Assembly (NCBI GenBank): GCA_007131285.1
Contig: SLQV01000002.1
Location: 1 to 38,233, forward strand
Reading direction: 5' to 3'
Origin: Myxococcales bacterium
GTDB lineage: Bacteria; Myxococcota_A; Polyangia; Polyangiales; SLQV01
Length of the DNA stretch: 38,233 bases
Shown here piece after piece: positions 7,787 to 18,794 of the stretch. How positions within the stretch are numbered: position 1 is the first letter of the stretch; every line of letters begins with the position of its first letter. A program made the position numbers and the translations under genes. The notes beneath the pieces were generated by a model. That model did not search any database and was not told where the DNA came from. It saw only the letters and a list, made by a program, of their open reading frames with translations.

Positions 7787-10700
7787 CTAGGTTCGAACCG
7801 TGAGGGGCTCCTCGTTAGGAAGTGGTTCGGCGGAGGCGGGGTGGTAATGGAGGTTCGGCGCCAGCCATTTTTCGACGACCGATACGGCGACGGAAGAACG
7901 GGCGGCGTAGCTATCGACTTGGTCGCGGTCGATAGGTCCGACAGCAAAATAGCGGCTTTCCGGGTGGGAAAAGTAGAGTCCAGACACACTTGCTGCCGGA
8001 AACATCGCGTAGGATTCGGTGAGCGTGATGCCGATCTCGTCGGGCTTGAGTAGTTCCCAGAGGGGGCCCTTTGGACGATGGTCCGGGCAGGCGGGGTAGC
8101 CAAAAGCAGGACGAATGCCGCGGTAGCGTTCGGCGATGAGCGCTTCGGCGTCAACGTTTGAATGTGCGCTGGTAGCTGGAGGCGGTCCCGCATCAATGCC
8201 CCAAGTGCGCCTTGCCCAGTGATGCAGCATCTCGGCACACGCTTCAGCGCAGCGGTCGGCGATAGCTTGCGCCATAATAGCGTTGTAGTCGTCTCCTTTG
8301 GCCGCAAACGCTTCAGCAAACTCCTTAGCGCCAAGGCCTGCGGTTAGCGCAAAGGCACCGAGATAATCGACTTTGCCAGCGCTCCGCGGCGCGATAAAAT
8401 CCGCTAGACAGTAGTAGGGGAGGTCATCGTTTTTGGCCTGTTGTTGGCGCAACATTGGCAGACGCAGCCGTTCTTGGCTCAAGTGCTCGTCCTCAAAGAG
8501 GACAATATCGTCCCCCTCTGCGATAGCGGGAAAGAAGCCTACCTTGGCAGATGCCCGGATCACTTTTTCGCGTACCATGCGTTCGAGCATCGCTTGGCCA
8601 TGGGCATAGAGTTCGCGCGCCTGCTCGCCAAAATCTGCGTGATCGAGTACGGCGGGGAAGCGACCGCGTAGACCCCAGGACGAAAAAAAGAATGTCCAGT
8701 CTATGTAGGGCACCAGCGTTTCAAGCTCAATGTTGTCGAAGGTGCGCACTCCCTTGAACTCAGGCCTCGGTGGCTCGTACTCGCGCCATTCGAAACGAGG
8801 TCCGCTCTTCGCCGCAAGAGCATAGGGGACAAGGCTTTTCTGTTTGCGATGGGAGAAGAGTTGGCGGAGCCGCTCCTGGTTGGCGCGATTGTCGGCGTCA
8901 AGGCGCTCGCGACCGGCGTCATCGAGGAGCTGAGAAACGACGCCGGTAACCCGGGAAGCGTCGAGCACATGCACGACAGGGCTCGCGTAGACCGGTGCAA
9001 TCTTGACGGCCGTGTGCTGCCGGCTTGTGGTGGCGCCACCGATGAGGAGCGGTAGCTTAAAGCCCTGCCGTTCCATCTCCGCCGCAACATGCACCATCTC
9101 GTCCAAAGACGGTGTAATCAGGCCCGAGAGGCCTACAATATCGACGTTTTCGGCGCGTGCTTTCTCTAAAATGGTCTCGGCGGGCACCATCACGCCGAGA
9201 TCAATGACCTCGTAGTTATTGCAGGCAAGTACCACGCCGACGATGTTCTTACCGATGTCGTGGACATCGCCCTTGACGGTGGCGAGCAGTACCTTGCCCT
9301 GAGAGCTGCGACCTTCTCCGGCGGCCCGCTCAGCTTCCATGAAGGGCTCAAGGTACGCCACGGCTCGCTTCATCACGCGGGCGCTCTTTACGACCTGCGG
9401 TAGGAACATTTTGCCCGATCCGAAGAGATCGCCAACAACGCGCATGCCGTCCATGAGCGGGCCTTCGATGACCTCCAGCGGGCGCGGTAGCTTCTGCCGC
9501 GCTTCCTCGGTGTCTGCCTCGATAAAGTCGGTGATGCCCCGAATTAAAGCATGCGCGAGGCGCTTCTCGACACTCGCCTCCCGCCAAGCGAGGTCTAGTT
9601 CTCGGGCTTTGCCTTTCCCCCGGACACTTTCCGCCAAAGTAACCAGGCGTTCGGTGGCATCGGGACGCCGATTGAAAAGGACATCTTCAACGTGCTCGCG
9701 CAGCGTCGGCGTGATGTCTTCGTACACGGCGAGCTGTCCGGCATTGACGATGCCCATATCGAGGCCTGCCTGAATCGCGTGGTAGAGAAAAGCACTATGC
9801 ATCGCCTCGCGGACTACGTCGTTGCCGCGGAAAGAGAAAGACAAGTTGCTGACGCCACCGCTGGTGCGGGCTCTGGGGCAGAGGCGTTTGATTTCAGGCA
9901 GAGCTTCAATGAAGAAGCGCGCGAAGTTTTCATGCGCTTCGATGCCCGTCGCCACCGCCAAAATATTCGCATCAAAGATGATATCCTCGGGCGGAAACGC
10001 TGCCTCATTGACCAAAAGATCATAAGCTCGTTTGCAGATGCTGACTTTGCGCTCGGCGGTTTCCGCCTGACCTTCCTCGTCGAAGGCCATCACAACGACA
10101 CCCGCGCCAAAGCGGCGAATCGTCCGGGCTTTGGCTAGAAAATCGGCTTCTCCCTCTTTTAGGCTAATGGAGTTGACGATAGCCTTGCCCTGTACGCAGC
10201 GCAGCCCCGCCTCGATGACACTCCACTTCGAGCTGTCGATCATGATGGGAACGCGCGCCGCTTCGGGCTCGGTGGCTAGCAGGTTGAGAAAGGTGGTCAT
10301 GGCCTGCTCGGAGTCGAGCATGCCTTCGTCCATGTTGACGTCGATGATGTTGGCGCCGCCCCGTGCTTGCTCAAGCGCGACATCAAGCGCCGCAGCGTAG
10401 TCGCCCGCCTTGATCAGGCGCTCAAAGCGCTTGGACCCCGTTACGTTGGTGCGCTCGCCCACCATCAAAAAGCCGGAGTCGGCAGTGATATCGAGCGTTT
10501 CAAGGCCCGAAAAATGCGTTTGAGCATCAGCGAGCAGAGGCTGACGGGGTTCAACATCGCGCACCGCGCGTTCCATCGCTGCGATGTGCTCCGGCGTCGT
10601 CCCGCAGCAGCCCCCAACGATATTCACGAAGCCGGAGCGGACGAAGTCGCCGAGGTGCTCCCCGGTTGTTGCCGGAGCCTCGTCGTACTCGCCAAACGCG

Positions 10701-11527
10701 TTGGGCAGCCCTGCGTTAGGGTAGGCGTGGGTAAAGGTTGAGGCCCGGGCGGCGAGACGCGCCACGTAGGGCCGCATATCGCTTGCGCCGAGGGCGCAGT
10801 TGATCCCCACGCAGAAGGGATTGGCGTGGGCGATAGATGTCCAGAACGCCTCGATAGTTTGGCCGGATAACGTGCGCCCACTTCGATCGGTGATGGTCAC
10901 CGACAGCATGACCGGCCGCCGCGTCCCGCGCGCTGCAAAAGCCTCCTCAATGGCGACCAACGCTGCTTTCGCATTGAGGGTATCGAAGATGGTTTCTACC
11001 AGTAATAGATCTGAGCCGCCATCGAGCAGGCCCGCGACTTGCTCACTGTAGGCAGCTTTAAGCTCATCGAACGTTACCGCGCGAAAGGCGGGATCGTTGA
11101 CATCGGGCGAGAGTGACAACGTGCGATTGGTCGGGCCGATAGCCCCCGCAACAAAACGCGGCCGGTCAGGGTTGCGGTCCGTCATTTCGAGCGTCTGCGC
11201 TTTTGCCAGTTCGGCTGCCCTGAGATTGAGCTCATAGCTCAATTCTTCTAACCCGTAGTCCGCCTGTGAGATGCGGTTGCTGGAAAAGGTATTGGTCTCG
11301 ATGATGTCCGAGCCGGCGTCCAGATAGGCGCGATGAATCTCGCTGATAATGCGCGGTTGCGTGAGCACCAGCACATCGTTGTTGCCTTGCTGTGGCAGCG
11401 CGTGACCCGCCAATCGCGTTCCACGGAAATCGGACTCCGCTAACGAGTAGCGCTGCACCATTGTGCCCATGGCTCCATCCAGCAGCAGAACGCGCTCCCC
11501 CAGCGCTTGTTTGAGGGCAGAGGTCAC
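7787..11527 (-). CDS. metH: Cobalamin-dependent methionine synthase MetH
   Basis: 5-methyltetrahydrofolate-homocysteine methyltransferase, about 1246 residues from GTG 11527, close to the usual 1230. All modules are present in order. The homocysteine-binding domain has [17 protein letters not shown] and [11 protein letters not shown] (zinc cysteines). The pterin domain has [12 protein letters not shown]. The cap and cobalamin domains follow, with [12 protein letters not shown] carrying the cobalt-ligand His. The AdoMet reactivation domain has [24 protein letters not shown] and the terminal [16 protein letters not shown]. It makes methionine in the cytoplasm. The start is uncertain: the frame is open to 11770, but residues before [12 protein letters not shown] do not fit the family. 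A divergent ABC ATPase lies upstream. Confidence 0.96.
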   Translation of the reverse strand: MTSALKQALGERVLLLDGAMGTMVQRYSLAESDFRGTRLAGHALPQQGNNDVLVLTQPRIISEIHRAYLDAGSDIIETNTFSSNRISQADYGLEELSYELNLRAAELAKAQTLEMTDRNPDRPRFVAGAIGPTNRTLSLSPDVNDPAFRAVTFDELKAAYSEQVAGLLDGGSDLLLVETIFDTLNAKAALVAIEEAFAARGTRRPVMLSVTITDRSGRTLSGQTIEAFWTSIAHANPFCVGINCALGASDMRPYVARLAARASTFTHAYPNAGLPNAFGEYDEAPATTGEHLGDFVRSGFVNIVGGCCGTTPEHIAAMERAVRDVEPRQPLLADAQTHFSGLETLDITADSGFLMVGERTNVTGSKRFERLIKAGDYAAALDVALEQARGGANIIDVNMDEGMLDSEQAMTTFLNLLATEPEAARVPIMIDSSKWSVIEAGLRCVQGKAIVNSISLKEGEADFLAKARTIRRFGAGVVVMAFDEEGQAETAERKVSICKRAYDLLVNEAAFPPEDIIFDANILAVATGIEAHENFARFFIEALPEIKRLCPRARTSGGVSNLSFSFRGNDVVREAMHSAFLYHAIQAGLDMGIVNAGQLAVYEDITPTLREHVEDVLFNRRPDATERLVTLAESVRGKGKARELDLAWREASVEKRLAHALIRGITDFIEADTEEARQKLPRPLEVIEGPLMDGMRVVGDLFGSGKMFLPQVVKSARVMKRAVAYLEPFMEAERAAGEGRSSQGKVLLATVKGDVHDIGKNIVGVVLACNNYEVIDLGVMVPAETILEKARAENVDIVGLSGLITPSLDEMVHVAAEMERQGFKLPLLIGGATTSRQHTAVKIAPVYASPVVHVLDASRVTGVVSQLLDDAGRERLDADNRANQERLRQLFSHRKQKSLVPYALAAKSGPRFEWREYEPPRPEFKGVRTFDNIELETLVPYIDWTFFFSSWGLRGRFPAVLDHADFGEQARELYAHGQAMLERMVREKVIRASAKVGFFPAIAEGDDIVLFEDEHLSQERLRLPMLRQQQAKNDDLPYYCLADFIAPRSAGKVDYLGAFALTAGLGAKEFAEAFAAKGDDYNAIMAQAIADRCAEACAEMLHHWARRTWGIDAGPPPATSAHSNVDAEALIAERYRGIRPAFGYPACPDHRPKGPLWELLKPDEIGITLTESYAMFPAASVSGLYFSHPESRYFAVGPIDRDQVDSYAARSSVAVSVVEKWLAPNLHYHPASAEPLPNEEPLTVRT

Positions 11528-11749
11528 AGCACAGGCTTCGTGTTCCAATCGCTTCACGGGCTCCAATCTGGGTCCAGATGAACAGAGGCGCCACCGTTCC
11601 GGGTATACTCCGTCGTCCGCAGTCGCGATTCGAGACTTTGTCCGTGGTTGCATCCCGCAGAATGCTTGCGTTAGATGGTGGCTATGGATATCGACCCGGT
11701 TGGATTGCGGCGTCAGCCGGAGGACTTTGAGCGGGCACCAGGTGGGGGG

Positions 11750-12778
11750 ATGGAAGGAGGCAGGGCGCACGAGCAGAAGGATCCGCGGCTGAACGTGCGG
11801 GGCCTGACGATTGGATTTCGTGCAGGTGATAAGTGGCTGAATGCTGTAGACAGCATCGATTTTTCCATCGGAGCGGGGGAGACGCTCGGGCTCGTCGGAG
11901 AATCGGGATGCGGTAAAAGCGTCACGGGCCTGGCGCTTCTTGGTCTATTGCCCGAGCGGCAGTCGCGGGTGGTCTCCGAGCAGATGACGCTCGGAGACCA
12001 ATCCTTGGCCGGTCTCTCGGAGCGCGAGTGGCTCAATATTCGTGGGTCGCGCGTTGCGATGATTTTTCAGGATCCGATGGCGTCTCTTCACCCGGTACGA
12101 TCTGTCGGCGAGCAGGTCGCGCTGCCATTGAGGTTGCACCTAAAACTGAGGCCCAAGGAAGCCGCTGCGCGTGCGTGCGAGCTTCTGCAGGAGGTCGGCA
12201 TTCCCGATGCCGGGCGTCGCTTCTCCGCGTATCCTCACGAACTCTCGGGTGGCATGCGGCAACGCGTTGTGATTGCCATGGCCCTGGCGGCGGAGCCCGC
12301 GCTGCTCATCGCGGATGAACCGACCACAGCCCTCGATGTGACCATTCAAGCGCAGATCTTGGCGCTGTTACGCTGCATTCAGTTGAAGCGCGGGCTTTCG
12401 ATGCTCTTCATCTCACACGACCTCGCCGTTGTCGGTCAAGTCGCGCAGCGCATCGCCGTGATGTACGCCGGTCGCCTAGTCGAACAGGGTCCTGCCGCCG
12501 TCCTACTCAGGCACCCCGCTCACCCATACACGCAAGGCTTGCTTGCAAGTATCCCCTCTGCTCAGGCAAGTCCGCGGCCAGGCGAACGTCGCAGGCCACT
12601 GCACGCGATTCCCGGCGCGGTCCCGACGCTAGCTGATTATCCCACTGGCTGCCGTTTTCACCCGCGCTGCCCCCACGCCACCGATACCTGTCGCACAAGT
12701 GTGCCCGTCCTGGAGCCCGCGGGTCCCAAAGAGGTTGCTTGCTTCCATCATGCGTCGATCTCACCGCCGGTTGTGTAG
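11750..12778 (+). CDS. OppD/DppD-type ABC transporter ATP-binding protein
   Basis: This 342-residue ATPase belongs to the oligopeptide/dipeptide/nickel importer class. It has Walker [10 protein letters not shown]-loop region [22 protein letters not shown] signature LSGGMRQRV, Walker [14 protein letters not shown] and switch His in FISHDLAVV. The C-terminal oligopeptide-transporter extension ([12 protein letters not shown], with cysteines that can bind an Fe-S cluster in relatives) is complete. It would energise uptake across the inner membrane, but no permease, partner ATPase or binding protein is in the window. ATG 11750 is chosen because it begins just before the conserved [10 protein letters not shown] strand; the frame opens at 11675. 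It sits alone on the + strand between metH and ahcY. Confidence 0.9.
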   Translation: MEGGRAHEQKDPRLNVRGLTIGFRAGDKWLNAVDSIDFSIGAGETLGLVGESGCGKSVTGLALLGLLPERQSRVVSEQMTLGDQSLAGLSEREWLNIRGSRVAMIFQDPMASLHPVRSVGEQVALPLRLHLKLRPKEAAARACELLQEVGIPDAGRRFSAYPHELSGGMRQRVVIAMALAAEPALLIADEPTTALDVTIQAQILALLRCIQLKRGLSMLFISHDLAVVGQVAQRIAVMYAGRLVEQGPAAVLLRHPAHPYTQGLLASIPSAQASPRPGERRRPLHAIPGAVPTLADYPTGCRFHPRCPHATDTCRTSVPVLEPAGPKEVACFHHASISPPVV

Positions 12779-12911
12779 CTTCGCCCGGGCGGTCGCGCTC
12801 AGCTGCCGCGGCTGCGCAAACGCACCACGGCTCGGAAAGCGGATCGCAGCCTCGGCTTTATCGACTCTCCCCGCTGCTAGCAGATGGCCCGGCTCAGTCG
12901 GATGCTTTTCA

Positions 12912-14312
12912 TTAATAGCGGTAGGTGTCGGGCTTAAAGGGGCCGGCAGCAGGCAGGCCGAGGTAGTCGGCCTGCTTCGGGGTGAGGCCGGTGAGCTTGG
13001 CGCCAAGCTTGCCTAGATGCAGGCGTGCGACTTCTTCGTCCAGTGCTTTCGGCAGTACATAAACCTTGCCCGACGCATATTCGCCCGCGTTGCGATAGAG
13101 TGCGAGCTGCGCCAGGACCTGGTTCGAAAAGGATGTGCTCATGACAAATGACGAGTGTCCCTTCGCGCAACCTAAGTTAACCAGCCGACCTTGCGCAAGC
13201 ACGATGACGCCGCGTCCGCTGGGCAGCACGTAGCGGTCGACCTGTGGCTTGATATTTTCGCGTACCGCGCCCGAAGCAGCGCTGTTGAGCCACGCAATGT
13301 CTATCTCACTGTCGAAGTGGCCGATGTTGCAGACGATGGCGTTGTTCTTAAGGCGGGAGATGTGCTCGCCCGTCAAAACATCACAGCAGCCGGTGGCAGT
13401 GACGAAGATATCGACCTCTTCGATGACGTCTTCGGGCGGTGCCACCGCAAACCCTTCCATGCTTGCCTGAAGCGCGCAGATGGGGTCGATTTCCGAAATG
13501 ATGACCCGTGCTCCTTGGCCGCGTAGCGCTTGAGCGCAGCCTTTGCCGACATCGCCATAGCCAGCCACCAAGCACGTCTTTCCGGCGAGCATGATGTTGG
13601 TCGCGCGCTTCAGTCCGTCTAACAGAGACTCTCGGCAGCCGTAGAGGTTATCGAACTTCGATTTAGTGACCGAATCGTTCACGTTGATGGCAGGGCAGCG
13701 CAACGTGCCGGCTCGCGCCATTTCCCAGAGGCGGTGCACGCCCGTCGTCGTCTCTTCGGACAGCCCTCTGATGCCATCCTTGCCGAAAAGCTCAGCATGA
13801 TGCTCATGCAGATAGCCGGTGAGGTCTCCCCCGTCATCGAGAATGAGATTGGGTCCGGCTCCGCCTTTGAAGGCAAAGATCTGCGCTTTGAGGCACCAAA
13901 GGTATTCTTCCTCGCTTTCGCCCTTCCAGGCGAATACGGGGACGCCGCTGGCCGCGATAGCTGCTGCCGCTGGATCGTGGGTCGAGTAGACGTTGCAGCT
14001 TGTCCACGTCACCTCGGCACCGAGCGCGATGAGCGTTTCGATGAGCACCGCGGTCTCGACCGTCATATGCAGGCAGCCAGCGATGCGTGCCCCCGCAAGT
14101 GGCTGCAAGGTTGCGTAGGACTCTCGCAGCGCCATGAGACCGGGCATTTCGACTTCCGCGAGTTCGATTTCGCGGCGTCCGAGCTCTGCGAGTCCCAGAT
14201 CGGCAACTTTAAAGTGTGGGTAGGCGTCTTGGGTCGCGCTTGCCGGGGCTTGGCTAGGTGCTGGCGTCGCCACGGGCGCCGATTTGAGGGGTAGTGGGGA
14301 GGGGCGGTTCAT
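12912..14312 (-). CDS. ahcY: S-adenosylhomocysteine hydrolase AhcY
   Basis: About 466 residues. It hydrolyses S-adenosylhomocysteine to adenosine and homocysteine, feeding MetH and relieving inhibition of methyltransferases. Hallmarks are [38 protein letters not shown], the [19 protein letters not shown] active-site segment, the NAD-binding [42 protein letters not shown], and the C-terminal PDTYRY. An Ala/Pro-rich 30-residue N-terminal lead ([17 protein letters not shown]) is atypical. ATG 14312 makes the gene overlap the upstream permease gene by 59 bases; an in-frame GTG within the lead is an alternative. It is the last gene of the - strand series running down from rng. Confidence 0.95.
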   Translation of the reverse strand: MNRPSPLPLKSAPVATPAPSQAPASATQDAYPHFKVADLGLAELGRREIELAEVEMPGLMALRESYATLQPLAGARIAGCLHMTVETAVLIETLIALGAEVTWTSCNVYSTHDPAAAAIAASGVPVFAWKGESEEEYLWCLKAQIFAFKGGAGPNLILDDGGDLTGYLHEHHAELFGKDGIRGLSEETTTGVHRLWEMARAGTLRCPAINVNDSVTKSKFDNLYGCRESLLDGLKRATNIMLAGKTCLVAGYGDVGKGCAQALRGQGARVIISEIDPICALQASMEGFAVAPPEDVIEEVDIFVTATGCCDVLTGEHISRLKNNAIVCNIGHFDSEIDIAWLNSAASGAVRENIKPQVDRYVLPSGRGVIVLAQGRLVNLGCAKGHSSFVMSTSFSNQVLAQLALYRNAGEYASGKVYVLPKALDEEVARLHLGKLGAKLTGLTPKQADYLGLPAAGPFKPDTYRY

Positions 14313-15345
14313 CTTCGGGCAATGTAGGCCCAAGCAGGATGGCAAGCCAGCGCAGGTCATCAGTGTTTCCGATAAAAATGCGTAGCACATTGGTCATGGG
14401 CACGGAGAGCAGGGCCCCGATGGGGCCCAAGATCCATCCCCAGAAGATCACCGAGAGCAGCACAACCAGCGGTGACAAGCCGAGGGCTCGTCCCAGGATG
14501 CGTGGCTCGAAGAAGTTGCCGATTACGGTATTGATCACGAGATAGCCGCCTGCCACGGCCAGACTCAGGCTCACGCCTCCGGTAACCAGGGCGAGCAGCA
14601 TCGCGGGCACGGCCGCCAGGATCGAGCCGATGGTCGGAATGAAATTGAGGGCGAAAGCGAGAACACCTAGCAGCAGCGCTAGCTCGACACCGAGGGCAAA
14701 GTTCCAAGTACCCGCTAGAATGCCGGTCACAAGGGATGCGACTGTTTTGACTACCAGGTATTTTTGCACCTGACTCGTTGTTTTGGCGTAGGGCCCGAGG
14801 TCGCGATCGGGTTCGGCGAGAATGTGCTTGAGTTTGCCGCGTAGACCGGCGGCTTCGAGCAACATAAATACGACGATCAGCAACACCAAGAGTAAGGAAA
14901 CCAGCGTGCCGATAAGTCCCTTGAGCGCTCCCGCAAACACGCCAAAAAGTTGACCGACATTGAGCCACGCCAGCAGCCGGTCCGGTGCGACTTCAAAGCC
15001 TACGCTGCTGGCGGCTTCGGACATCTCGTAGAGCACCTCGACCAACCGGTCCTGGTAGCGCGGTAGTCGCTGGTAAAGCGCGGTGCTGGACTCGATCATT
15101 AGCCGGCCTAGCAGCGCGACAAGAATAAGATTTCCAAGAAAGGCGGTGCCCACAGATACCAGTCGAGGGACGCCTTGCTGGGCCATCCAGAAGACCAGGG
15201 GAGCACTCACGATTGCTAAGAAAGAGGCAAGCAGGAAGGGCACGACAATCGGGGCAGCTAGCTTGAGGCCGGCTACCACGATGACCATGCAGCTCACGAG
15301 CACCAGTGCCTTAAGTCCCTTTGACATCGACGTTGGGTTCAGCAT
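14254..15345 (-). CDS. AI-2E/PerM family membrane transporter
   Basis: About 363 residues with roughly seven or eight hydrophobic segments and the AI-2E transporter family layout. It has an N-terminal pair of helices ([20 protein letters not shown], then [18 protein letters not shown]), a soluble central stretch with LPRYQDRL, and the conserved C-terminal block [40 protein letters not shown] and [18 protein letters not shown]. Members export small molecules or act as Na+/H+ antiporters; the substrate cannot be read from sequence. ATG 15345 or ATG 15327 could be the start. Both overlap the end of rdgB, and the 3' end overlaps ahcY, so it sits within a coupled - strand gene series. Confidence 0.9.
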   Translation of the reverse strand: MLNPTSMSKGLKALVLVSCMVIVVAGLKLAAPIVVPFLLASFLAIVSAPLVFWMAQQGVPRLVSVGTAFLGNLILVALLGRLMIESSTALYQRLPRYQDRLVEVLYEMSEAASSVGFEVAPDRLLAWLNVGQLFGVFAGALKGLIGTLVSLLLVLLIVVFMLLEAAGLRGKLKHILAEPDRDLGPYAKTTSQVQKYLVVKTVASLVTGILAGTWNFALGVELALLLGVLAFALNFIPTIGSILAAVPAMLLALVTGGVSLSLAVAGGYLVINTVIGNFFEPRILGRALGLSPLVVLLSVIFWGWILGPIGALLSVPMTNVLRIFIGNTDDLRWLAILLGPTLPEDEPPLPTTPQIGARGDAST

Positions 15346-15931
15346 TGAGGGTTGCGAGCCAGGCTGCAAGTGCCTTTGCGCGGTGGCTGATGCGGCGCTT
15401 CTCTTCGGGTTGCACTTCAGCAAGTGTCAGCGCGCTGCCCAGCGGCTGAAAGACACAATCATAGCCGAAACCGTAGGTGCCGCGCGGCGCATTCGTAATC
15501 ACGCCAGCGCACTTGCCTTCGAAGACCTCTGTTGACGCACCTGGCGTGGCATACGCGAGCGCGCACACGAAATGTGCGCTGCGCTCAGACACGCCTGCAA
15601 GTTCGGTGAGCAGTTTGCGCCAGTTGGTCTCATCGGTTGCGCCTAAACCGGCATAGCGCGCCGAGTGTATGCCGGGGGCGCCCGCGATCGCATCGACGCA
15701 TAAGCCACTATCGTCAGCGAGGCATTTTACGCCAAAGTGTGTCGCATAGGCTTCGGCTTTAAGGCGCGCGTTGCCTGCAAACGTGGTTTCGTTTTCAACG
15801 ACTTCGGGCGCCTTGCCCATGTCGCCCAAGCCAAGTACACGAAAACAGCCGGCCCCGGCCACGGCGTCCGCTAGCTCGGCCACCTTGCCCGCGTTGGTGG
15901 TGGCAAGAAGAAGCGTTGTGGGTCGGGTCAT
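15311..15931 (-). CDS. rdgB: XTP/dITP diphosphatase (RdgB/HAM1)
   Basis: About 206 residues, typical of the HAM1 family. It hydrolyses non-canonical purine triphosphates (XTP, dITP) to monophosphates, keeping them out of nucleic acids. Motifs are LLATTNAGKVAEL (substrate loop), ETTFAGNARLKAEAYA, the metal-site CLADDSGLCVDAIAGAPGIHSARYAG, GTYGFGYDCVFQP, and EEKRRISHRAKAL at the C-terminus. ATG 15931 is chosen because the protein then begins MTRPTTLLLATTN, and AGGTAG lies upstream. It is followed by the permease with overlap and preceded by rph. The rph-rdgB adjacency is common in bacteria. Confidence 0.95.
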   Translation of the reverse strand: MTRPTTLLLATTNAGKVAELADAVAGAGCFRVLGLGDMGKAPEVVENETTFAGNARLKAEAYATHFGVKCLADDSGLCVDAIAGAPGIHSARYAGLGATDETNWRKLLTELAGVSERSAHFVCALAYATPGASTEVFEGKCAGVITNAPRGTYGFGYDCVFQPLGSALTLAEVQPEEKRRISHRAKALAAWLATLNAEPNVDVKGT

Positions 15932-16049
15932 CGTAGCTACCTGATCTGGGTGGAGGCACACGTTCGAGCCGGCGTGCGTCGGGCTGCGCGTGCATAGTTC
16001 GAGACGATAGCGTTCGGCGATATCGCTTCGATCTCAAGCGGATGCTGGC

Positions 16050-16778
16050 CTAAAGCCCCAGCCGCTCAAGTTCGATATTGCAGGCGCTGAGAGCCGCGCG
16101 CTGCGCCGCAAATACATCCTTAAGGGCGCTTTGGGCCGCATCGACAAGGGCATCGAAGCGTGTGCGCGATAGAGGTCCGGCCTCTGCAGTACCTTGGACT
16201 TCGATCAGGCGTCCATCGGCCGTTCCCACCACGTTGAGATCGAAAGCAGCGCGGCTATCAGCCTCGTAGTCAAGGTCAACTACAAGTTCGCCATCGACAT
16301 CTCCTACGCTAATGGCGGCCACTTGCGCCGCCATTGGCGCGCCGCAGCGACCGCTGCGTTGCAGGTGCTCGATTGCGATTGCCAGCGCCACGAACCCGCC
16401 GGAAATGGCTGCGGTGCGCGTGCCGCCATCTGCATCAAGCACATCGCAGTCGAGCTGAATGCTAAGACCGGGAATGCGGTCAAGATGCACCGCGGCCCGC
16501 AGTGACCGCGCGATGAGTCGCTGGATCTCGGTACTTCGTCCATCCACCTTACCGCTACGCCCGTCGCGTCGATTGCGTTCGGGCGTGCACCGGGGATGCA
16601 TGGCGTATTCGGCGCTCACCCAACCCTTGCCGCTGTCTTCGAGAAACTTCGGCACCTTGGTCTCGACGGAGGCGGCGATGAGCAGGCGGGTTTCACCACA
16701 AGCGTACCGAACCGATCCTTCGGGAAAACGCTGCACACCAGTTTCGATGTGAATGGGTCGGAGGCGAGAATCTGTCAT
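16050..16778 (-). CDS. rph: Ribonuclease PH
   Basis: This 242-residue phosphorolytic 3' exoribonuclease trims tRNA 3' ends. Family signatures are present throughout: MTDSRLRPIHIETG, FPEGSVRYACGETRLL, GWVSAEYAMHPRCTPERNRRD, the conserved GRSTEIQRLIARSLRAAV with phosphate-binding arginines, LDCDVLDADGGTRTAAISGGFVA-type core, and LVVDLDYEADSRA with the metal-binding acidic residues. The C-terminus ending in IELERLGL is slightly shorter than many. ATG 16778 is chosen because upstream residues do not match the family. It begins 56 bases after the rng stop on the same strand, so cotranscription with rng and rdgB is likely. Confidence 0.96.
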   Translation of the reverse strand: MTDSRLRPIHIETGVQRFPEGSVRYACGETRLLIAASVETKVPKFLEDSGKGWVSAEYAMHPRCTPERNRRDGRSGKVDGRSTEIQRLIARSLRAAVHLDRIPGLSIQLDCDVLDADGGTRTAAISGGFVALAIAIEHLQRSGRCGAPMAAQVAAISVGDVDGELVVDLDYEADSRAAFDLNVVGTADGRLIEVQGTAEAGPLSRTRFDALVDAAQSALKDVFAAQRAALSACNIELERLGL

Positions 16779-16833
16779 GGGAAGTTGCCTTGTGTGCTGA
16801 GGTAGGTTGGGCCTGGGGGGCGGTAAGACGTCT

Positions 16834-18360
16834 CTACTCGCCGTTAAGATCGTACTGTTCGAGGTGATAGTCGTTGTGGGGCACACAACGGATGCGCCGT
16901 TGTACTCGCGCTGCAACCTCTTTGACGCTTTCGCGTTCGTCTCGCTCTAGGGCATCGCAGATCGCGGGGTGCGCATTCACCACGATACCGTAACCGGGAA
17001 GCGCGTCTTTCTCGCGCTTAATCTGTCGTAAGATTTCGTGTGCAACGGTTGTTTTAGAGAAAAGCATGCCAGTGCCATCGCAGTAGAAGCACGGTGCATT
17101 GAGCAGGCGTCCTAGGGATTCCTGCGTCCGTTTGCGCGTCATCTCGACCAATCCCAACTCAGAGATCCGTACCGCGGTCGTCTTCGCTTTGTCTTTCTTC
17201 AAATGTTCAAGTAATTTTTGGAAGACGCGGTCGCGGTCGGAAGAACGCTCCATATCGATGAAGTCGAGCACAATTAGGCCACCGATATTGCGAAAGCGAA
17301 GTTGGAAGCTTATCTCGCGTGCTGCTTCAAGGTTCGTCTGGACAATCGTTTCGTTGACGCTTTTTCCCTTGCCGGTGAAGCGACCTGTGTTGACATCAAT
17401 CGCCGTCAGCGCTTCCGCCTGGTCGATAACCAAGTAGCCGCCGGAGGGCAGCGGAACCTTTCGTGCTAGTGAGCGAGCGATTTCATCCTCGATACCGTAC
17501 TCGTCGAAAAGCGGCTCTGTCCCCCGATAAAGACGAACGAGTTCAGTCTTGCTAGGCGCGAAAGCGCCGAGAAAGCGCATGAGGCGCTCGCACTCGTTTT
17601 CGTTGTCGATGACAATCTTGGTTACTTCATCGCTGAGCAGATCACGCATGGATCGCGCGATTAGGTCGAGGTCAGCGTAGATCAGAGCAGGCGCTTTACG
17701 GGTTGCTGTCACCTTGCTTTGGATCTCTTCCCAAGTGCGCAATAAGTACGCTATGTCTTGCTTGAGCGATTTCTTAGTGAGTCCGGAGGCCACGGTGCGG
17801 ATGATGACACCCATGCCGGTTGGCTTGAGAGCTTCAATAATCTCCTTCAAGCGTTTGCGCTCTCGGTCCCGGCCGATGCGCTTTGAAACACCCACGTGGT
17901 CGACAGTGGGCGTCAAAACAGCGTAACGCCCGGGCAGTGAGATATGGCTGGTGACACGCGCGCCTTTTGTCCCAATGGGGGCCTTGGCCACCTGAACTAG
18001 AAGGGACTGCCCTTCTTTAAGCACGTCGCCGATAGGTGTTTCTCGGGTTAGCCGCTTGCTGCGACCGGTGGGCCGTGCCTCTTCGTCGTTGCCGTTGCTT
18101 TCATCGTCCGCGTCATCGTCCTCGATATGTGGATTGACGACATCTTCGACGTGAAGAAACGCTGCACGCTCCAGGCCAATATCGATGAACGCGGCCTGCA
18201 TTCCGGGGAGCACGCGGGTAACTCGGCCCAGGTAGACGTTGCCAACGGGGCTCCTTTCCCGGCTTCGCTCGATATAGAGCTCGGCTAGCGCGCCTTCCTC
18301 GAGAAGTGCGACGCGGGTTTCCCCCACATCAACGTTGACCACTAGATTTGAGTGCCCCAT
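16834..18360 (-). CDS. rng: Ribonuclease G/E family endoribonuclease
   Basis: About 508 residues, the length of RNase G rather than long RNase E. From the N-terminus there is an RNase-H-like start (VVNVDVGETRVALLEEG), an S1 RNA-binding domain (GNVYLGRVTRVLPGMQAAFIDIG), and an acidic insert around residues 92-104 (EDDDADDESNGNDEE). The DNase I-like catalytic domain follows, with the Mg-binding AIDVNTGRFTGKGKSVNE and LIVLDFIDM. The zinc-link CFYCDGTG keeps both cysteines. It processes rRNA and decays mRNA. ATG 18360 has AGGA seven bases upstream. The long C-terminal scaffold of RNase E is absent. It is first gene of the - strand series. Confidence 0.95.
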   Translation of the reverse strand: MGHSNLVVNVDVGETRVALLEEGALAELYIERSRERSPVGNVYLGRVTRVLPGMQAAFIDIGLERAAFLHVEDVVNPHIEDDDADDESNGNDEEARPTGRSKRLTRETPIGDVLKEGQSLLVQVAKAPIGTKGARVTSHISLPGRYAVLTPTVDHVGVSKRIGRDRERKRLKEIIEALKPTGMGVIIRTVASGLTKKSLKQDIAYLLRTWEEIQSKVTATRKAPALIYADLDLIARSMRDLLSDEVTKIVIDNENECERLMRFLGAFAPSKTELVRLYRGTEPLFDEYGIEDEIARSLARKVPLPSGGYLVIDQAEALTAIDVNTGRFTGKGKSVNETIVQTNLEAAREISFQLRFRNIGGLIVLDFIDMERSSDRDRVFQKLLEHLKKDKAKTTAVRISELGLVEMTRKRTQESLGRLLNAPCFYCDGTGMLFSKTTVAHEILRQIKREKDALPGYGIVVNAHPAICDALERDERESVKEVAARVQRRIRCVPHNDYHLEQYDLNGE

Positions 18361-18794
18361 GGTAATCCTGCTCGCGCGCGTCTGAGCACGGAGCCGGGGC
18401 AGGCTAAGTCCACTATGCGTTGTGGCGTTCGATGGGTTCGTCTGAAGCGCGACAGGCCAACTCAGCCCCAAAGGGCTACGGGGTCGTGCGATGCAAGGCC
18501 CAGGCCGAAGCCAGCATCAGCCGCGCTGCCCAGAGATATCTTTGGCACGGCTGTCACCCGCAGTGCCTCTGGCTCTCGTACGCAGTAGCTGTTATGCCGA
18601 TCTCCCATCCGTCGTTTCAGAACTCACCCATCCAGAAACACCACAAGGGGCGCGGCCCCAGCGTTGCTGGCTGACCCCGCCCTGAACTTTGGAGCCGCTC
18701 CGGCCCGAAAACCTTCCGACTCTAGGCGACGAGCCGTGCAGAAGCAAGCATCATGCACCGCCCCTGCTGAAAGCGCCTCGGCATCGCAGAGCAA
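18361..18794. other. 434-bp gap between cdnL and rng, no gene seen
   Basis: No convincing coding frame is present. On the - strand, downstream of cdnL, two adjacent hairpins (CCAGC/GCTGG and GGGGC/GCCCC) lie at about 18648-18672, followed by the moderately T-rich TTGTGGTGTTTC. These may be a weak terminator for cdnL. The part next to 18360 should hold the rng promoter, but I cannot pick out a clear one. Confidence 0.4.

Noticed and set aside
7790-7801. GGTTCGAACC palindrome resembling a tRNA T-loop
   Set aside because: It overlaps the end of metH, and no acceptor stem, anticodon arm or CCA can be placed around it on either strand.
11528-11749. Possible cobalamin or SAM/SAH riboswitch ahead of metH or ahcY
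   Set aside because: The metH upstream region is short and shared with the divergent ATPase. ahcY has no leader at all because it overlaps the permease gene. No conserved riboswitch boxes were seen.
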